NCBI GenBank assembly: GCA_002723385.1
Contig: PBNY01000036.1
Location: 1 to 53,128 of the forward strand
DNA: 53,128 nucleotides
Source: Oceanospirillaceae bacterium
GTDB lineage: Bacteria; Pseudomonadota; Gammaproteobacteria; Pseudomonadales; Oceanobacteraceae
Direction of reading: 5' to 3'
A program made the translations under genes and the position numbers. The notes under the pieces were generated by a model that was given only the letters and a program-made list of their open reading frames with translations, ran no database searches and had not been told where the DNA came from. Shown in pieces: positions 22,771 to 31,281 of the stretch. How positions within the stretch are numbered: the stretch's first letter is position 1; every line of letters starts with the position of its first letter.

Positions 22771-22811
22771 GGCGGGTAATCTGATGATTACTCGCCTCCT
22801 CAACATGAGGA
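22771..22811 (+). other. Intercistronic hairpins atpD-atpC, second one covers the atpC ribosome binding site
   Basis: An 11-bp stem pairs 22771-22781 (GGCGGGTAATC) with 22786-22796 (GATTACTCGCC), loop TGAT, one G-U wobble. Right after it, TCCTC (22797-22801) can pair with GAGGA (22807-22811) around AACAT. That second stem buries GAGG, the likely ribosome binding site of atpC (ATG at 22819). Epsilon is needed once per complex, so lowered initiation would make sense. Confidence 0.55.
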
Positions 22812-22818
22812 ATTGATT

Positions 22819-23247
22819 ATGGCGATTACCGTCCATTGTGATGTTGTAAGTGCTGAAGAGAACCTGTTCTCTGGTCTGGTTGAGCGAGTTGTAGCATCAG
22901 GTCAACTGGGTGATTTGGGTATTGAAGCTGGCCACGCGGCTCTGCTTTCTCCCCTGAAGCCTGGTCCTGTACGCATCGTCAAACAGAACGGTGAAGAAGA
23001 GATTGTTTATGTCTCTGGTGGTTATCTTGAAGTGCAGCCAAACAAGGTGACTGTACTGGCTGATACTGCAGCTCGTGCGCAAGACATCGATGAAGCTGCC
23101 GCACTGGAAGCGAAGAAACATGCTGAGCAAGCTATTGAGAATCAGGGTGCTGACTTTGATTACTCTCGCGCTCTTACTCAGTTGGCTGAAGCAGCTGCGC
23201 AGCTGCGTACTATTCAGCAGATTCGCGACAAACTGGGCAAGCACTAA
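22819..23247 (+). CDS. atpC: ATP synthase F1 subunit epsilon
   Basis: Epsilon couples the rotor to the c-ring and inhibits ATP hydrolysis. The ATG at 22819 ([17 protein letters not shown]) is preferred over a TTG at 22813, because GAGG lies 8 nt upstream of it and family members start there. The 142 residues show the N-terminal beta-sandwich and the C-terminal helical hairpin. It ends the atp operon and is followed by a terminator 15 nt after its stop codon. Confidence 0.96.
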   Translation: MAITVHCDVVSAEENLFSGLVERVVASGQLGDLGIEAGHAALLSPLKPGPVRIVKQNGEEEIVYVSGGYLEVQPNKVTVLADTAARAQDIDEAAALEAKKHAEQAIENQGADFDYSRALTQLAEAAAQLRTIQQIRDKLGKH

Positions 23248-23262
23248 GTTTCGTCCGGTTAG

Positions 23263-23290
23263 AAACCCGCTTATTGGCGGGGTTTTTTTC
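23263..23290 (+). terminator. Rho-independent terminator of the atp operon
   Basis: AAACCCGC (23263-23270) pairs with GCGGGGTTT (23277-23285), one bulged G, loop TTATTG, followed by a run of seven T (23283-23289). It lies 15 nt after the atpC stop. This cleanly ends the ATP synthase operon and isolates the moa operon, which must have its own promoter. Confidence 0.85.
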
Positions 23291-23383
23291 TGCCCCACTC
23301 TTTTTGCCCTCAAGCCATTTGTCTGCTTTGCTTGAAATTCAGTTTACATTTCCAGTTCAGAGCTTCTTATTCTTTGATTCAGC

Positions 23384-23516
23384 GGTAGACTAACCGTTTG
23401 ACGCCGAGCTATGGCTACCTAACCGGGAACGTATGCACCCGTAAGGTGTCACAGCCGTGGCCACTCAGGCCACCAGGGTATGTGAGGAAACTCATTTGCC
23501 TCCCGCATTTGGAAAG
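23384..23516 (+). ncRNA. Structured leader of the moa operon, candidate Moco riboswitch
   Basis: The moaA leader is rich in pairing. AGC-TATG-GCT lies near 23408-23417 and CGGG / CCCG near 23424-23441. A perfect 6-bp stem joins GTGGCC (23457-23462) to GGCCAC (23468-23473). TGAG-GAAA-CTCA carries a GNRA-type tetraloop near 23482-23493. Then TTGCCTCCCGCA follows and the moaA ribosome binding site AAAGG. Moco riboswitches precede moaA in many gammaproteobacteria and use a GNRA loop and receptor. The match is from memory of the motif, not from a model search. Confidence 0.5.
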
Positions 23517-23525
23517 GTGACTTAC

Positions 23526-24506
23526 ATGCATTCGCTCCCGGAATTGCGTGACCAGTTTGGTCGGCGCTTCGGATATTTGCGCCTGTCTATTACTGAGCGC
23601 TGTAACTTTCGATGTGACTATTGTTTGCCGAATGGCTATATCGGAAAAGAACCCCTTCCTCTGACTCTGACTGAGATTCGTTCCGTTGTTCGCGCTTTCG
23701 CTGATTGCGGAACGCGTAAGGTTCGTATTACGGGTGGAGAGCCTGGTCTTCGTAAAGACCTGCCAGAAATAATCAATGCTTGTTCTTCGATTGATGGCAT
23801 CGACACCGTAGCTCTGACGACCAACGGCTATCATCTTGAACGCTCGATCGATCAGTGGGTGGAAGCCGGGTTGGATCAACTGAACGTCAGTATCGACTCC
23901 CTGAACCCCGATAGATTCGCTGCGATTACCGGTCATGATCGTCTTGCATCCATTCAGCGTGGTATCGACCGGGCGTTAGAAGTCGGCTTGCCGGTGAAAG
24001 TAAACGCGGTTTTGATGAAAGGCTTCAACGACACTGAACTGCAGTCGTTTCTGGATTGGGTGAGAGACAGCCCGATTACCGTTCGTTTTATCGAATTAAT
24101 GCAAACCGGTGATCATCCGGTATTTTTCTCTGAACACCATGTTCGTGGTGAAGGCATCAAGTATCAGCTACACCAGGCTGGATGGATTGAAAAACCACGT
24201 CGCCTGGAAGCTGGACCTGCGATCGAGCTGGCGCACCCGGACTACCTCGGTTCAATGGGCTTTATCCTTCCCTACAGCCGGGATTTCTGTTCTGGCTGCA
24301 ATCGATTGCGCATTTCCTCGACAGGAAAGCTGCACTTGTGTCTTTTTGGCGAGCAAGGGTATGACATAAGGAGCCTGATGACCGAGCACAGTGAGGAACA
24401 TCTGGTTCAGGAGCTTCACCGCCTTGTTGGTCTGAAAGATGAGTCGCATTATCTCAATGTAGGTAAAACCGGTGCGACCAGGCATTTTGCAATGCTGGGA
24501 GGCTGA
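23526..24506 (+). CDS. moaA: GTP 3',8-cyclase MoaA
   Basis: MoaA is the radical-SAM enzyme that starts molybdenum cofactor synthesis by cyclising GTP, together with MoaC giving cyclic pyranopterin phosphate. The ATG at 23526 gives 326 residues. The radical-SAM cluster ligands are C26, C30 and C33 (CNFRCDYC). The C-terminal cluster ligands lie in FCSGCNRLR and LHLCLFG, and the chain ends in the typical RHFAMLGG with the essential GG. A GTG at 23457 would start inside the leader hairpin and is rejected. It heads a six-gene operon. Confidence 0.96.
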   Translation: MHSLPELRDQFGRRFGYLRLSITERCNFRCDYCLPNGYIGKEPLPLTLTEIRSVVRAFADCGTRKVRITGGEPGLRKDLPEIINACSSIDGIDTVALTTNGYHLERSIDQWVEAGLDQLNVSIDSLNPDRFAAITGHDRLASIQRGIDRALEVGLPVKVNAVLMKGFNDTELQSFLDWVRDSPITVRFIELMQTGDHPVFFSEHHVRGEGIKYQLHQAGWIEKPRRLEAGPAIELAHPDYLGSMGFILPYSRDFCSGCNRLRISSTGKLHLCLFGEQGYDIRSLMTEHSEEHLVQELHRLVGLKDESHYLNVGKTGATRHFAMLGG

Positions 24507-24519
24507 AGGAGGCTCTGCG

Positions 24520-25125
24520 ATGAATTCGGATATGACGGTCATTGGGGTTGTTCTGGCGGGGGGAGAGTCTCGTCGAATGAAACAGGACAAAGGTAATTTG
24601 CCAGTGAATGGCGACTTGACACTACTTCATCGACAATTTGGGTTGCTCAAACACTTGTCCCTGGATTCCGTTGTTATCAGCCGTCACCAAAAGCACAACA
24701 CCCCTGCCGATTTGCTGAATCATGTCGTTTCTGATCGAAATCCCAATCTTCACGATGGCCCATTAGCGGGGATTCATGCCGTAGCGACGGCCTATCCGGA
24801 GGCAACGGCGGCCCTGATACTGCCGGTGGATCTACCGAGGATGAATGTCGAGTTGCTTGGATATTTGCTGTATTGCGGTGTCAGCAGGATGACGACTACC
24901 CACTATCGCAATGAGTTCTTCCCGTTGTTTATGATGCTGGGCCAGAGCGAGCGGGATTATCTGGCCGAGCAGCTGGAAGTCGCAACCGGAAACCGATCCG
25001 TCCACAGCTTGTTACAGTTCTGTGGTGCAGAAGAAATAGATCATGCACACCCTGACGCTTTTACTAACACCAATACCGAATCGGAGTGGCAAGCCGCTCA
25101 ACCATTAAGGATTCTCCATGAGTAA
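24520..25125 (+). CDS. mobA: Molybdenum cofactor guanylyltransferase
   Basis: MobA attaches GMP to molybdopterin-Mo to make the bis-MGD form used by DMSO-reductase-family enzymes such as nitrate and formate dehydrogenases. The 201 residues carry the nucleotidyltransferase signature LAGGESRRMKQDKG near the N-terminus and an ILPVDLPRM metal-binding segment. The ATG at 24520 has GAAGGAGG upstream. It lies 13 nt after moaA and overlaps moaB by 8 nt. Confidence 0.92.
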   Translation: MNSDMTVIGVVLAGGESRRMKQDKGNLPVNGDLTLLHRQFGLLKHLSLDSVVISRHQKHNTPADLLNHVVSDRNPNLHDGPLAGIHAVATAYPEATAALILPVDLPRMNVELLGYLLYCGVSRMTTTHYRNEFFPLFMMLGQSERDYLAEQLEVATGNRSVHSLLQFCGAEEIDHAHPDAFTNTNTESEWQAAQPLRILHE

Positions 25126-25666
25126 AACAGTTAACGCCGAATTCATTCCGCTTAATATCGCTGTGCTGACGGTTTCCGATACACGTACCGAAGACACGGA
25201 TACGAGTGGACAGCTGTTGGTTGAGCGCCTGACGGCTGCTGAACATCATCTCGCTGACAAGAAAATTGTCATCGATGACAAATACCAACTGAGAGCTGTG
25301 GTATCGCAGTGGATTGCGGATCAGACGACACAGGTGGTTGTTGTCACCGGCGGTACGGGATTCACGGAACGTGATACAACCCCGGATGCACTGGAGCCGC
25401 TGTTCGATCAAAAAATAGAAGGTTTTGGGGAATTGTTCCGCCACATATCCTGGCAGCAAATTGGTACTTCGACGGTTCAGAGTCGGGCTACCGCGGGATT
25501 GGCCAATGGCACCCTGATCTTCTGTATTCCGGGTTCCACAAACGCCTGCCGGACAGCCTGGGATGACATCATCGTTAGCCAAATCAACAGCCAGCACAAA
25601 CCCTGCAACTTTGCATTGCGACTCAAAAATACCTCTCCCGAGCAATGCGGGAGCCGTGGCGAGTGA
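25118..25666 (+). CDS. moaB: Molybdenum cofactor biosynthesis protein B
   Basis: MoaB/MogA-family proteins adenylylate molybdopterin before metal insertion. The 182 residues contain the family motifs [29 protein letters not shown] and [16 protein letters not shown]. It overlaps mobA by 8 nt and its TGA overlaps the GTG of moaC. MoaB rather than Mog is suggested by length and operon position; the two are hard to separate by sequence alone. Confidence 0.92.
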   Translation: MSKTVNAEFIPLNIAVLTVSDTRTEDTDTSGQLLVERLTAAEHHLADKKIVIDDKYQLRAVVSQWIADQTTQVVVVTGGTGFTERDTTPDALEPLFDQKIEGFGELFRHISWQQIGTSTVQSRATAGLANGTLIFCIPGSTNACRTAWDDIIVSQINSQHKPCNFALRLKNTSPEQCGSRGE

Positions 25667-26139
25667 GCGAGCTTACCCATATCAATCATCAGGGTGAGGC
25701 CAGTATGGTTGATGTCAGTGGCAAGGCTGAAACCGTCCGGCTGGCCCGTGCAGAAGCCTACGTTTCGATGCAGCCGGAAACGCTTAGCATGATTATCGAG
25801 GGTGGTCACCATAAAGGTGACGTATTCGCCGTTGCCCGCATTGCCGGTATACAGGCCGCCAAGCAGACCAGCCAGCTGATTCCATTGTGTCACCCTCTGA
25901 TGCTTTCCAAGGTTGCGGTTGAGTTTGAGCCGGACCAGGAAATGAACCGGGTGCGTATAGAAAGCCTTTGCAAACTCAGTGGACAAACCGGCGTTGAAAT
26001 GGAGGCGCTAACTGCGGTTTCAATTGCCGCACTGACGCTGTTCGATATGTGCAAGGCGGTTGACAAGCGTATGGTGATCGAAGGGGTTCGGGTGCTGGAA
26101 AAGCAAGGTGGAAAATCTGGCCAGTGGGAGGCAATGTGA
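25663..26139 (+). CDS. moaC: Cyclic pyranopterin monophosphate synthase MoaC
   Basis: MoaC converts the MoaA product into cyclic pyranopterin monophosphate. The GTG at 25663 gives [19 protein letters not shown], nearly the E. coli N-terminus; the upstream ATG at 25645 would add six atypical residues. The 158 residues contain the conserved LIPLCHPL and MCKAVDK segments of the active site. Its start overlaps the moaB stop as GTGA, and its stop overlaps moaD in the same way. Confidence 0.95.
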   Translation: MSELTHINHQGEASMVDVSGKAETVRLARAEAYVSMQPETLSMIIEGGHHKGDVFAVARIAGIQAAKQTSQLIPLCHPLMLSKVAVEFEPDQEMNRVRIESLCKLSGQTGVEMEALTAVSIAALTLFDMCKAVDKRMVIEGVRVLEKQGGKSGQWEAM

Positions 26140-26378
26140 AGATTCTGTTGTTTGCTCGTATTCGCGATCAGCTAGGCATCGATAGCGTGGATATTGATAA
26201 GCCTTCAACTGTTGCTGAGCTACGCTTGCTGATGCAACGACAATTTCCGGATCACAGTGCTCTGTTCGAGGATGGCTTTTCCCTGGTGGCAGTCAATCAG
26301 GAGATCGAAACCACAGGGGCAAGGCGATTGCGGGAGTCTGATGAAGTGGCGTTCCTGCCGCCAATGACCGGGGGCTAG
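26136..26378 (+). CDS. moaD: Molybdopterin synthase sulfur carrier subunit MoaD
   Basis: MoaD is a ubiquitin-like protein whose C-terminal Gly-Gly is thiocarboxylated and donates sulfur to molybdopterin. The GTG at 26136 gives 80 residues starting [14 protein letters not shown]; the ending FLPPMTGG carries the essential GG. Start and upstream stop overlap as GTGA. Translational coupling along the whole operon is likely. Confidence 0.95.
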   Translation: MKILLFARIRDQLGIDSVDIDKPSTVAELRLLMQRQFPDHSALFEDGFSLVAVNQEIETTGARRLRESDEVAFLPPMTGG

Positions 26379-26380
26379 TG

Positions 26381-26872
26381 ATGATTCACGTTGCGGTTCA
26401 GACCCAAGATTTCTCCGTTGCTGAGGCCTACACCCAATTGTGCGAGGGAAAGCCTGACGTCGGTGCCGCGGTTTTCTTTGTTGGTCTGGTTCGGGATCGC
26501 AATTTGGGTGACGACGTGAGTCAACTGGAACTTGAGCACTATCCGGGAATGACGGAAAAATCCATTGAGGCTTTTGCCCACAAGGCCCACGAACGTTGGC
26601 CTTTGATCGATATTCACATTATTCACCGGGTAGGAAAGCTGGCGGTACAGGATCAGATTGTGTTTGTCGGTGTCACCAGCGAACACCGGGAAGCCGCTTT
26701 TGCAGCGTGTGATTTCCTGATGGATTATCTGAAAAGTCAGGCGCCCTTCTGGAAAAAGGAGCGCCATCGGTTGGAAAATGGCAAGTGGCAGGAACGCTGG
26801 ATTGACCAGGCTGAAAAAGACACTCGGGCGCTACAGAGGTGGCATAACCCTGTTGATGAATCCGGGGTATGA
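26381..26872 (+). CDS. moaE: Molybdopterin synthase catalytic subunit MoaE
   Basis: MoaE forms a heterotetramer with MoaD and inserts two sulfurs into the pyranopterin. The 163 residues contain the GAAVFFVGLVRD start of the fold, LELEHYPGM, IHRVGKLAVQD and the active-site Lys region APFWKKE. The ATG at 26381 is chosen; a GTG at 26378 would overlap the moaD stop and add one residue. It ends the moa operon; no moeA is present in the window. Confidence 0.95.
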   Translation: MIHVAVQTQDFSVAEAYTQLCEGKPDVGAAVFFVGLVRDRNLGDDVSQLELEHYPGMTEKSIEAFAHKAHERWPLIDIHIIHRVGKLAVQDQIVFVGVTSEHREAAFAACDFLMDYLKSQAPFWKKERHRLENGKWQERWIDQAEKDTRALQRWHNPVDESGV

Positions 26873-26903
26873 TCGCAGCTCGTTTTTATTCGGAGTAGGG
26901 TCA

Positions 26904-27365
26904 ATGAAGAAACTGGAACTGCTGATTCCACCGCCAATTGTCGCCGCTGTGATCGCCATACTGATGTGGCAGGTGGCGCCGATTTTACCTGCCCCCGAAC
27001 AGCTGGCGAATCATCACATTATTCTCAGCAGCATCGTCGCATTTGCCGGATTTCTTTCTGCAGCAGCGGGTGTCTTTGCAGTCATGAAAAACAAGACCAC
27101 GATTAACCCCCACTCTCCTCAGAAAACCTCTCGTCTGGTGACCAGCGGTATATTCAGTTACACCCGCAATCCGATGTACGTTGGCATCTTGCTGGTACTC
27201 GGTGGTTGGGGTCTGTACCTGAGTCATATCGCACCATTGCTGATGCCATTGCTATTCATTCTTTATATGAACCGCTTTCAGGTCATTCCGGAAGAACGGA
27301 TTCTGGAACAGAAGTTCGGTGATGAATTCGTCAACTACATGCGTGATACGCGTCGCTGGATCTAG
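26904..27365 (+). CDS. Isoprenylcysteine/phospholipid methyltransferase-like membrane protein
   Basis: A 153-residue protein with about four hydrophobic segments and the C-terminal pattern of the ICMT/PEMT family: SGIFSYTRNPMYVGILL followed by PEERILEQKFGDEFVNYMRDTRRW. These motifs bind S-adenosylmethionine in integral-membrane methyltransferases. The substrate of bacterial members is mostly unknown. The ATG at 26904 follows GGAG. It lies 31 nt after moaE and its end overlaps the convergent pilU stop by 4 nt. Confidence 0.85.
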   Translation: MKKLELLIPPPIVAAVIAILMWQVAPILPAPEQLANHHIILSSIVAFAGFLSAAAGVFAVMKNKTTINPHSPQKTSRLVTSGIFSYTRNPMYVGILLVLGGWGLYLSHIAPLLMPLLFILYMNRFQVIPEERILEQKFGDEFVNYMRDTRRWI

Positions 27366-28477
27366 TCTTCCAGCTTCAGCTTGGCAGCCATTCCCGTCAA
27401 ATGATCGGCATCGGACTCTGACGCCAGTTTGATCATCAGGCGCAGGTCGTTTGGTGAATCAGCGTGCAGGATAGCGTCCTCATAGGTGATTTCACCTTGC
27501 TCATAGAGCTGGAACAAAGCCTGGTCAAATGTCTGCATCCCGGCTTCGTTCGATTTGGCCATCAGTGCCTTGAGTTCGTGAACCTCACCCTTGCGGATCA
27601 TGTCGGACGCCAGCGGTGTATTCACCAGCACTTCAATGACGGCCCGACGGCTGCGTCCATCCGGTGTTGGAATCAGCTGCTGGGCCACAATCGCCCTCAA
27701 GTTCAATGACAGATCCATCCAGACCTGACCGTGACGCTCCGGCGGGAAGAAATGCAGCACTCGCTCCAGCGCCTGGTTGGCGTTGTTGGCGTGCAGCGTT
27801 GCCAGACACAAGTGTCCGGTTTCTGCGAAAGCGATGGCCTTTTCCATGATATCGGGTGATCGAACCTCACCAATCATGATCACGTCAGGAGCCTGACGCA
27901 GGGCGTTCTTCAGAGCCACGTCGAAGCTTTCGGTATCCAGCCCCACTTCCCGCTGCGTGATGATGCAGCCGTCGTGCTGATGAATGAATTCGATCGGGTC
28001 TTCGATGCTGAGAATATGGCCTTTGCTGTTGTGATTGCGGTGGCCAATCATGGCAGCCAGCGAGGTCGACTTACCAGTTCCCGTGGCGCCGACAAACAGG
28101 ATCAGGCCACGCTTGGTCATGGCCAGTTCCTTGATGATATCGGGCAGGTTCAACTGGTCGGGGCTGGGAATCTTGGTTTCGATTCGACGCAGTACCATCC
28201 CGGCGACGTTACGTTGGTAGAATGCGCTGGCCCGGAAGCGCCCGATCCCCCGGGCGTTGATGGCAAAGTTAAGTTCCTTTTTGGCTTCAAATTCATCCTG
28301 TTGCTTGCCGTTCATCAGGCCGAGCACAATCTCCCGCGTCTGCTCGGCAACCAGAGGGGATTTGGACAGCGGTAGAATCTGACCGTTGATCTTCATTGAG
28401 GGGGCAACGCCCGCCGTAATAAAAAGATCGGACGCGCCTTTGTCGACCATCAGGCGCAGGAACTTATCCATCGACAT
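27362..28477 (-). CDS. pilU: Type IV pilus retraction ATPase PilU
   Basis: PilU is a PilT paralogue that supports pilus retraction together with PilT. The 371 residues contain Walker A GATGTGKST (130-138), an Asp box, Walker B (IMIGEVRSPDIM) and a His box (LCLATLHANNA). It is PilU rather than PilT because of the position after pilT and the sequence around FPPERHGQVW. It begins 7 nt after the pilT stop, so the two are probably co-transcribed. Confidence 0.93.
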   Translation of the reverse strand: MSMDKFLRLMVDKGASDLFITAGVAPSMKINGQILPLSKSPLVAEQTREIVLGLMNGKQQDEFEAKKELNFAINARGIGRFRASAFYQRNVAGMVLRRIETKIPSPDQLNLPDIIKELAMTKRGLILFVGATGTGKSTSLAAMIGHRNHNSKGHILSIEDPIEFIHQHDGCIITQREVGLDTESFDVALKNALRQAPDVIMIGEVRSPDIMEKAIAFAETGHLCLATLHANNANQALERVLHFFPPERHGQVWMDLSLNLRAIVAQQLIPTPDGRSRRAVIEVLVNTPLASDMIRKGEVHELKALMAKSNEAGMQTFDQALFQLYEQGEITYEDAILHADSPNDLRLMIKLASESDADHLTGMAAKLKLED

Positions 28478-28483
28478 GGCGTA

Positions 28484-29527
28484 TTAGGCTCCCGGGAAGT
28501 TGTCTGGAACCTTGGCTTTCTCGCGCGCCGCTTCTGGTGTGATCAGGCCACGAGCCAGCAGGTTCTTCAAGGATTGGTCCATGGTCACCATGCCGTAGGC
28601 GGCACCGGTCTGAATGGCTGAATACATCTGTGCGACCTTGTCTTCACGAATCAGGTTACGGATTGCCGGCGTGCCGATCATAATTTCATGAGAAGCTACC
28701 CGGCCCCCGCCAATGCGCTTGAGCAGTGCCTGGGAGATGACGCCCTGAAGCGATTCCGACAACATCGAACGTACCATGCCTTTCTCTTCGGCCGGGAATA
28801 CATCGATGATACGGTCAATGGTTTTTGCCGCCGAGGTGGTGTGCAGGGTTCCGAACACCATATGACCGGTTTCTGCGGCGGTCAGGGCCAGACGGATGGT
28901 TTCCAGATCTCGCATCTCACCGACCAGAATCACATCTGGGTCTTCACGAAGTGCGGAGCGCAGGGCTTCGTTGAAGCCCAGTGTATCGCGGTGTACTTCC
29001 CGCTGGTTGATCAGGCTCTTCTTGGGTTCGTGTACGAATTCGATCGGATCTTCAATGGTCAGAATGTGGTCGTGCTTGGTGTCATTGATGTAGTCGATCA
29101 TGGCAGCCAGCGTGGTTGACTTGCCGGAACCGGTTGGCCCGGTCACCAGGCAGATACCACGGCCCAGCGAAGACAGATCCTTGAACACCTGCCCCATGCC
29201 CAGTTTGTCCATGGTCAGTACCTTGGACGGAATGGTACGGAATACCGCACCAGCTCCCCGGTTCTGGTTGAAGGCGTTGACACGGAAACGGGCCACACCT
29301 GGCACTTCAAACGAGAAGTCAGTTTCCAGATATTCTTCGTAATCCTTGCGCTGCTTGTCGTTCATGATGTCGTATACGAGCGAGTGCACTTCCTTGTGAT
29401 CCAGTGCCGGAAGGTTGATACGACGTACATCACCATCGACACGAATCATCGGCGGCAAACCAGCGGACAAGTGCAAATCCGAAGCACCTTGCTTGGCGCT
29501 GAAGGCCAGCAATTCGGTAATATCCAT
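28484..29527 (-). CDS. pilT: Type IV pilus retraction ATPase PilT
   Basis: PilT is the hexameric motor that depolymerises type IV pili, driving twitching motility and DNA uptake. The 347 residues contain Walker A GPTGSGKST (130-138), Walker B (ILVGEMRDLETI), the His box MVFGTLHTTSA and the AIRNLIRE motif needed for retraction. GAGGAG lies about 10 nt before the ATG. It is divergent from yggS across 110 nt, the common gammaproteobacterial arrangement. Confidence 0.96.
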   Translation of the reverse strand: MDITELLAFSAKQGASDLHLSAGLPPMIRVDGDVRRINLPALDHKEVHSLVYDIMNDKQRKDYEEYLETDFSFEVPGVARFRVNAFNQNRGAGAVFRTIPSKVLTMDKLGMGQVFKDLSSLGRGICLVTGPTGSGKSTTLAAMIDYINDTKHDHILTIEDPIEFVHEPKKSLINQREVHRDTLGFNEALRSALREDPDVILVGEMRDLETIRLALTAAETGHMVFGTLHTTSAAKTIDRIIDVFPAEEKGMVRSMLSESLQGVISQALLKRIGGGRVASHEIMIGTPAIRNLIREDKVAQMYSAIQTGAAYGMVTMDQSLKNLLARGLITPEAAREKAKVPDNFPGA

Positions 29528-29637
29528 GGGGTTTTAACTCCTCTTCGACACGGGGCGGGTATGGGGTTACAGTAATGCTCAACGACAAGCCCAACAGGGC
29601 GCTACATTCCAGTCACATCCTAAAGCAAGCCTCTGCA

Positions 29638-30366
29638 ATGTCTACTCTCCAGCACCGTTATCAAGCGATTCGTCACCGTATCCGTCAGGCCTGTGAACAA
29701 GCCAACCGGAATGAAGACGAGGTGCGCCTGCTGGCCGTCAGTAAAACCAAGCCAGCCGATATGGTGCAGACCTGCTACGCGCAGGGACAGCGTTCATTCG
29801 GCGAAAATTATCTTCAGGACGGCATTGAGAAAGTTGAGTCTTTGCAAAACCTGCAGGGTATCGAATGGCACTTTATCGGGCCGTTGCAATCGAACAAGAC
29901 GCGTGCGGTTGCCACGCATTTTCACTGGCTGGAAACCCTTGACCGCATCAAGATTGCGCGACGTCTGGATGAGCAGCGTCCGCCTGAACTGCCGCCATTG
30001 AACGTACTGATTCAGGTAAACATCAGCGGTGAAGAACAGAAGGCCGGTGTCGCGCTCGACCAAGTGAGTGACTTTGCCGATGAAATACAGCGCCTGGAGC
30101 GACTGAATTTACGCGGTCTGATGTGTATTCCCGAGGCGGTGGACTTGCAATCCCCGGCAGGCGTAACCACATTAAAGCAACAGTTTGATCAGATGAAGCA
30201 GCTGTTTGATCAGCTGAGGCTGACGTGTCCACAGGTCGATACCCTGTCCATGGGAATGTCAGCCGACCTGGAACTGGCAATAGCGGCGGGTTCTACAGAA
30301 GTTCGTATAGGTACCGACATTTTTGGTGCTCGCAGTCCACGACAAGAACAACGAGACACATCATGA
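29638..30366 (+). CDS. yggS: Pyridoxal phosphate homeostasis protein YggS
   Basis: YggS/PLPBP is a PLP-binding TIM-barrel protein without known enzymatic activity that affects vitamin B6 and amino-acid homeostasis. The 242 residues begin MSTLQHRYQAIRHRI, carry the PLP lysine K36 in LLAVSKTKP, and have the SMGMSADLELAIAAGSTEVRIG phosphate-binding end (key parts). The ATG at 29638 is chosen over an unlikely one at 29575. It overlaps proC as ATGA. Confidence 0.95.
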   Translation: MSTLQHRYQAIRHRIRQACEQANRNEDEVRLLAVSKTKPADMVQTCYAQGQRSFGENYLQDGIEKVESLQNLQGIEWHFIGPLQSNKTRAVATHFHWLETLDRIKIARRLDEQRPPELPPLNVLIQVNISGEEQKAGVALDQVSDFADEIQRLERLNLRGLMCIPEAVDLQSPAGVTTLKQQFDQMKQLFDQLRLTCPQVDTLSMGMSADLELAIAAGSTEVRIGTDIFGARSPRQEQRDTS

Positions 30367-31187
30367 GCAAGATTGCATTCATCGGCGGTGGCAACATGGC
30401 GACCGCAATCATTGGCGGGCTGGTTAGCGGTGGAGAAACCCAGCCGGATTTGATTCACGTCAGTGATCCCAACCAGGCCCAGCTCGATGAGCTGTCCGAA
30501 AAGACCGGTGTGTCGACCACGACCGATAATCTGGCAGCCATCACATCAGCGGATGTAGTGATTCTGGCAGTCAAACCCCAGGTCATGAAAGACGTGCTCC
30601 AGCCACTGAAAGCAACGCTGGAAGAACAGCAGCCACTGCTGGTATCCATTGCAGCGGGCATTAGCCTGGCCAGTATGGAAAAGTGGAGTGGCTGTCAGAA
30701 TCGTGTTCGTTGCATGCCCAATACTCCAGCGCTTCTGGGCGAAGGTGCGACAGGTCTGGTGGCCAGCGACAGCGTCACTCTGGATCAGAAAAATCAGGCT
30801 GATCAGCTGCTGGAAGCCACGGGTATTACCGTCTGGCTGCAGGATGAGACCGAAATCGACGCGGTAACCGCCCTGTCTGGCAGCGGCCCGGCCTATTATT
30901 TCCTGCTGATGGAAAGCATGATCGCCGCCGGTCAGAAGCTGGGGTTGACGGAAGAGACCGCACGCCAGCTGACACTCAAGACAGCCCTCGGTGCTGGTCG
31001 CATGGCGTTCGAAGCCGATGTTGGCCCGGCGGAGCTGCGCCGTCGCGTGACCTCCCCTGGCGGTACGACGCAACGTGCGATTGAGACTTTCCAGGATGGT
31101 GAGATGCCCGAGCTGGTCGAAAAAGCCATGACCGCTGCACGGGATCGTGCTGTTGAGCTGAACATTCTGTTGTCCGACGCCGACTAA
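30363..31187 (+). CDS. proC: Pyrroline-5-carboxylate reductase
   Basis: ProC makes proline from pyrroline-5-carboxylate with NAD(P)H. The 274 residues have the Rossmann start MSKIAFIGGGNMATAIIGGL and the C-terminal motif VTSPGGTTQRAIETF. The ATG overlaps the yggS stop. Proline is also a compatible solute, and the window carries an ectoine operon 18 kb away, though proC here is in its ordinary conserved place. Confidence 0.96.
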   Translation: MSKIAFIGGGNMATAIIGGLVSGGETQPDLIHVSDPNQAQLDELSEKTGVSTTTDNLAAITSADVVILAVKPQVMKDVLQPLKATLEEQQPLLVSIAAGISLASMEKWSGCQNRVRCMPNTPALLGEGATGLVASDSVTLDQKNQADQLLEATGITVWLQDETEIDAVTALSGSGPAYYFLLMESMIAAGQKLGLTEETARQLTLKTALGAGRMAFEADVGPAELRRRVTSPGGTTQRAIETFQDGEMPELVEKAMTAARDRAVELNILLSDAD

Positions 31188-31281
31188 CGTTTTCGTTGCG
31201 GCCCGGAAGTGAAGATGCCTGCACAAACTGTGTGGGCGTTTTGTATACTCCCAACCAAATTGCTGTACTCATGGAGTGCCC

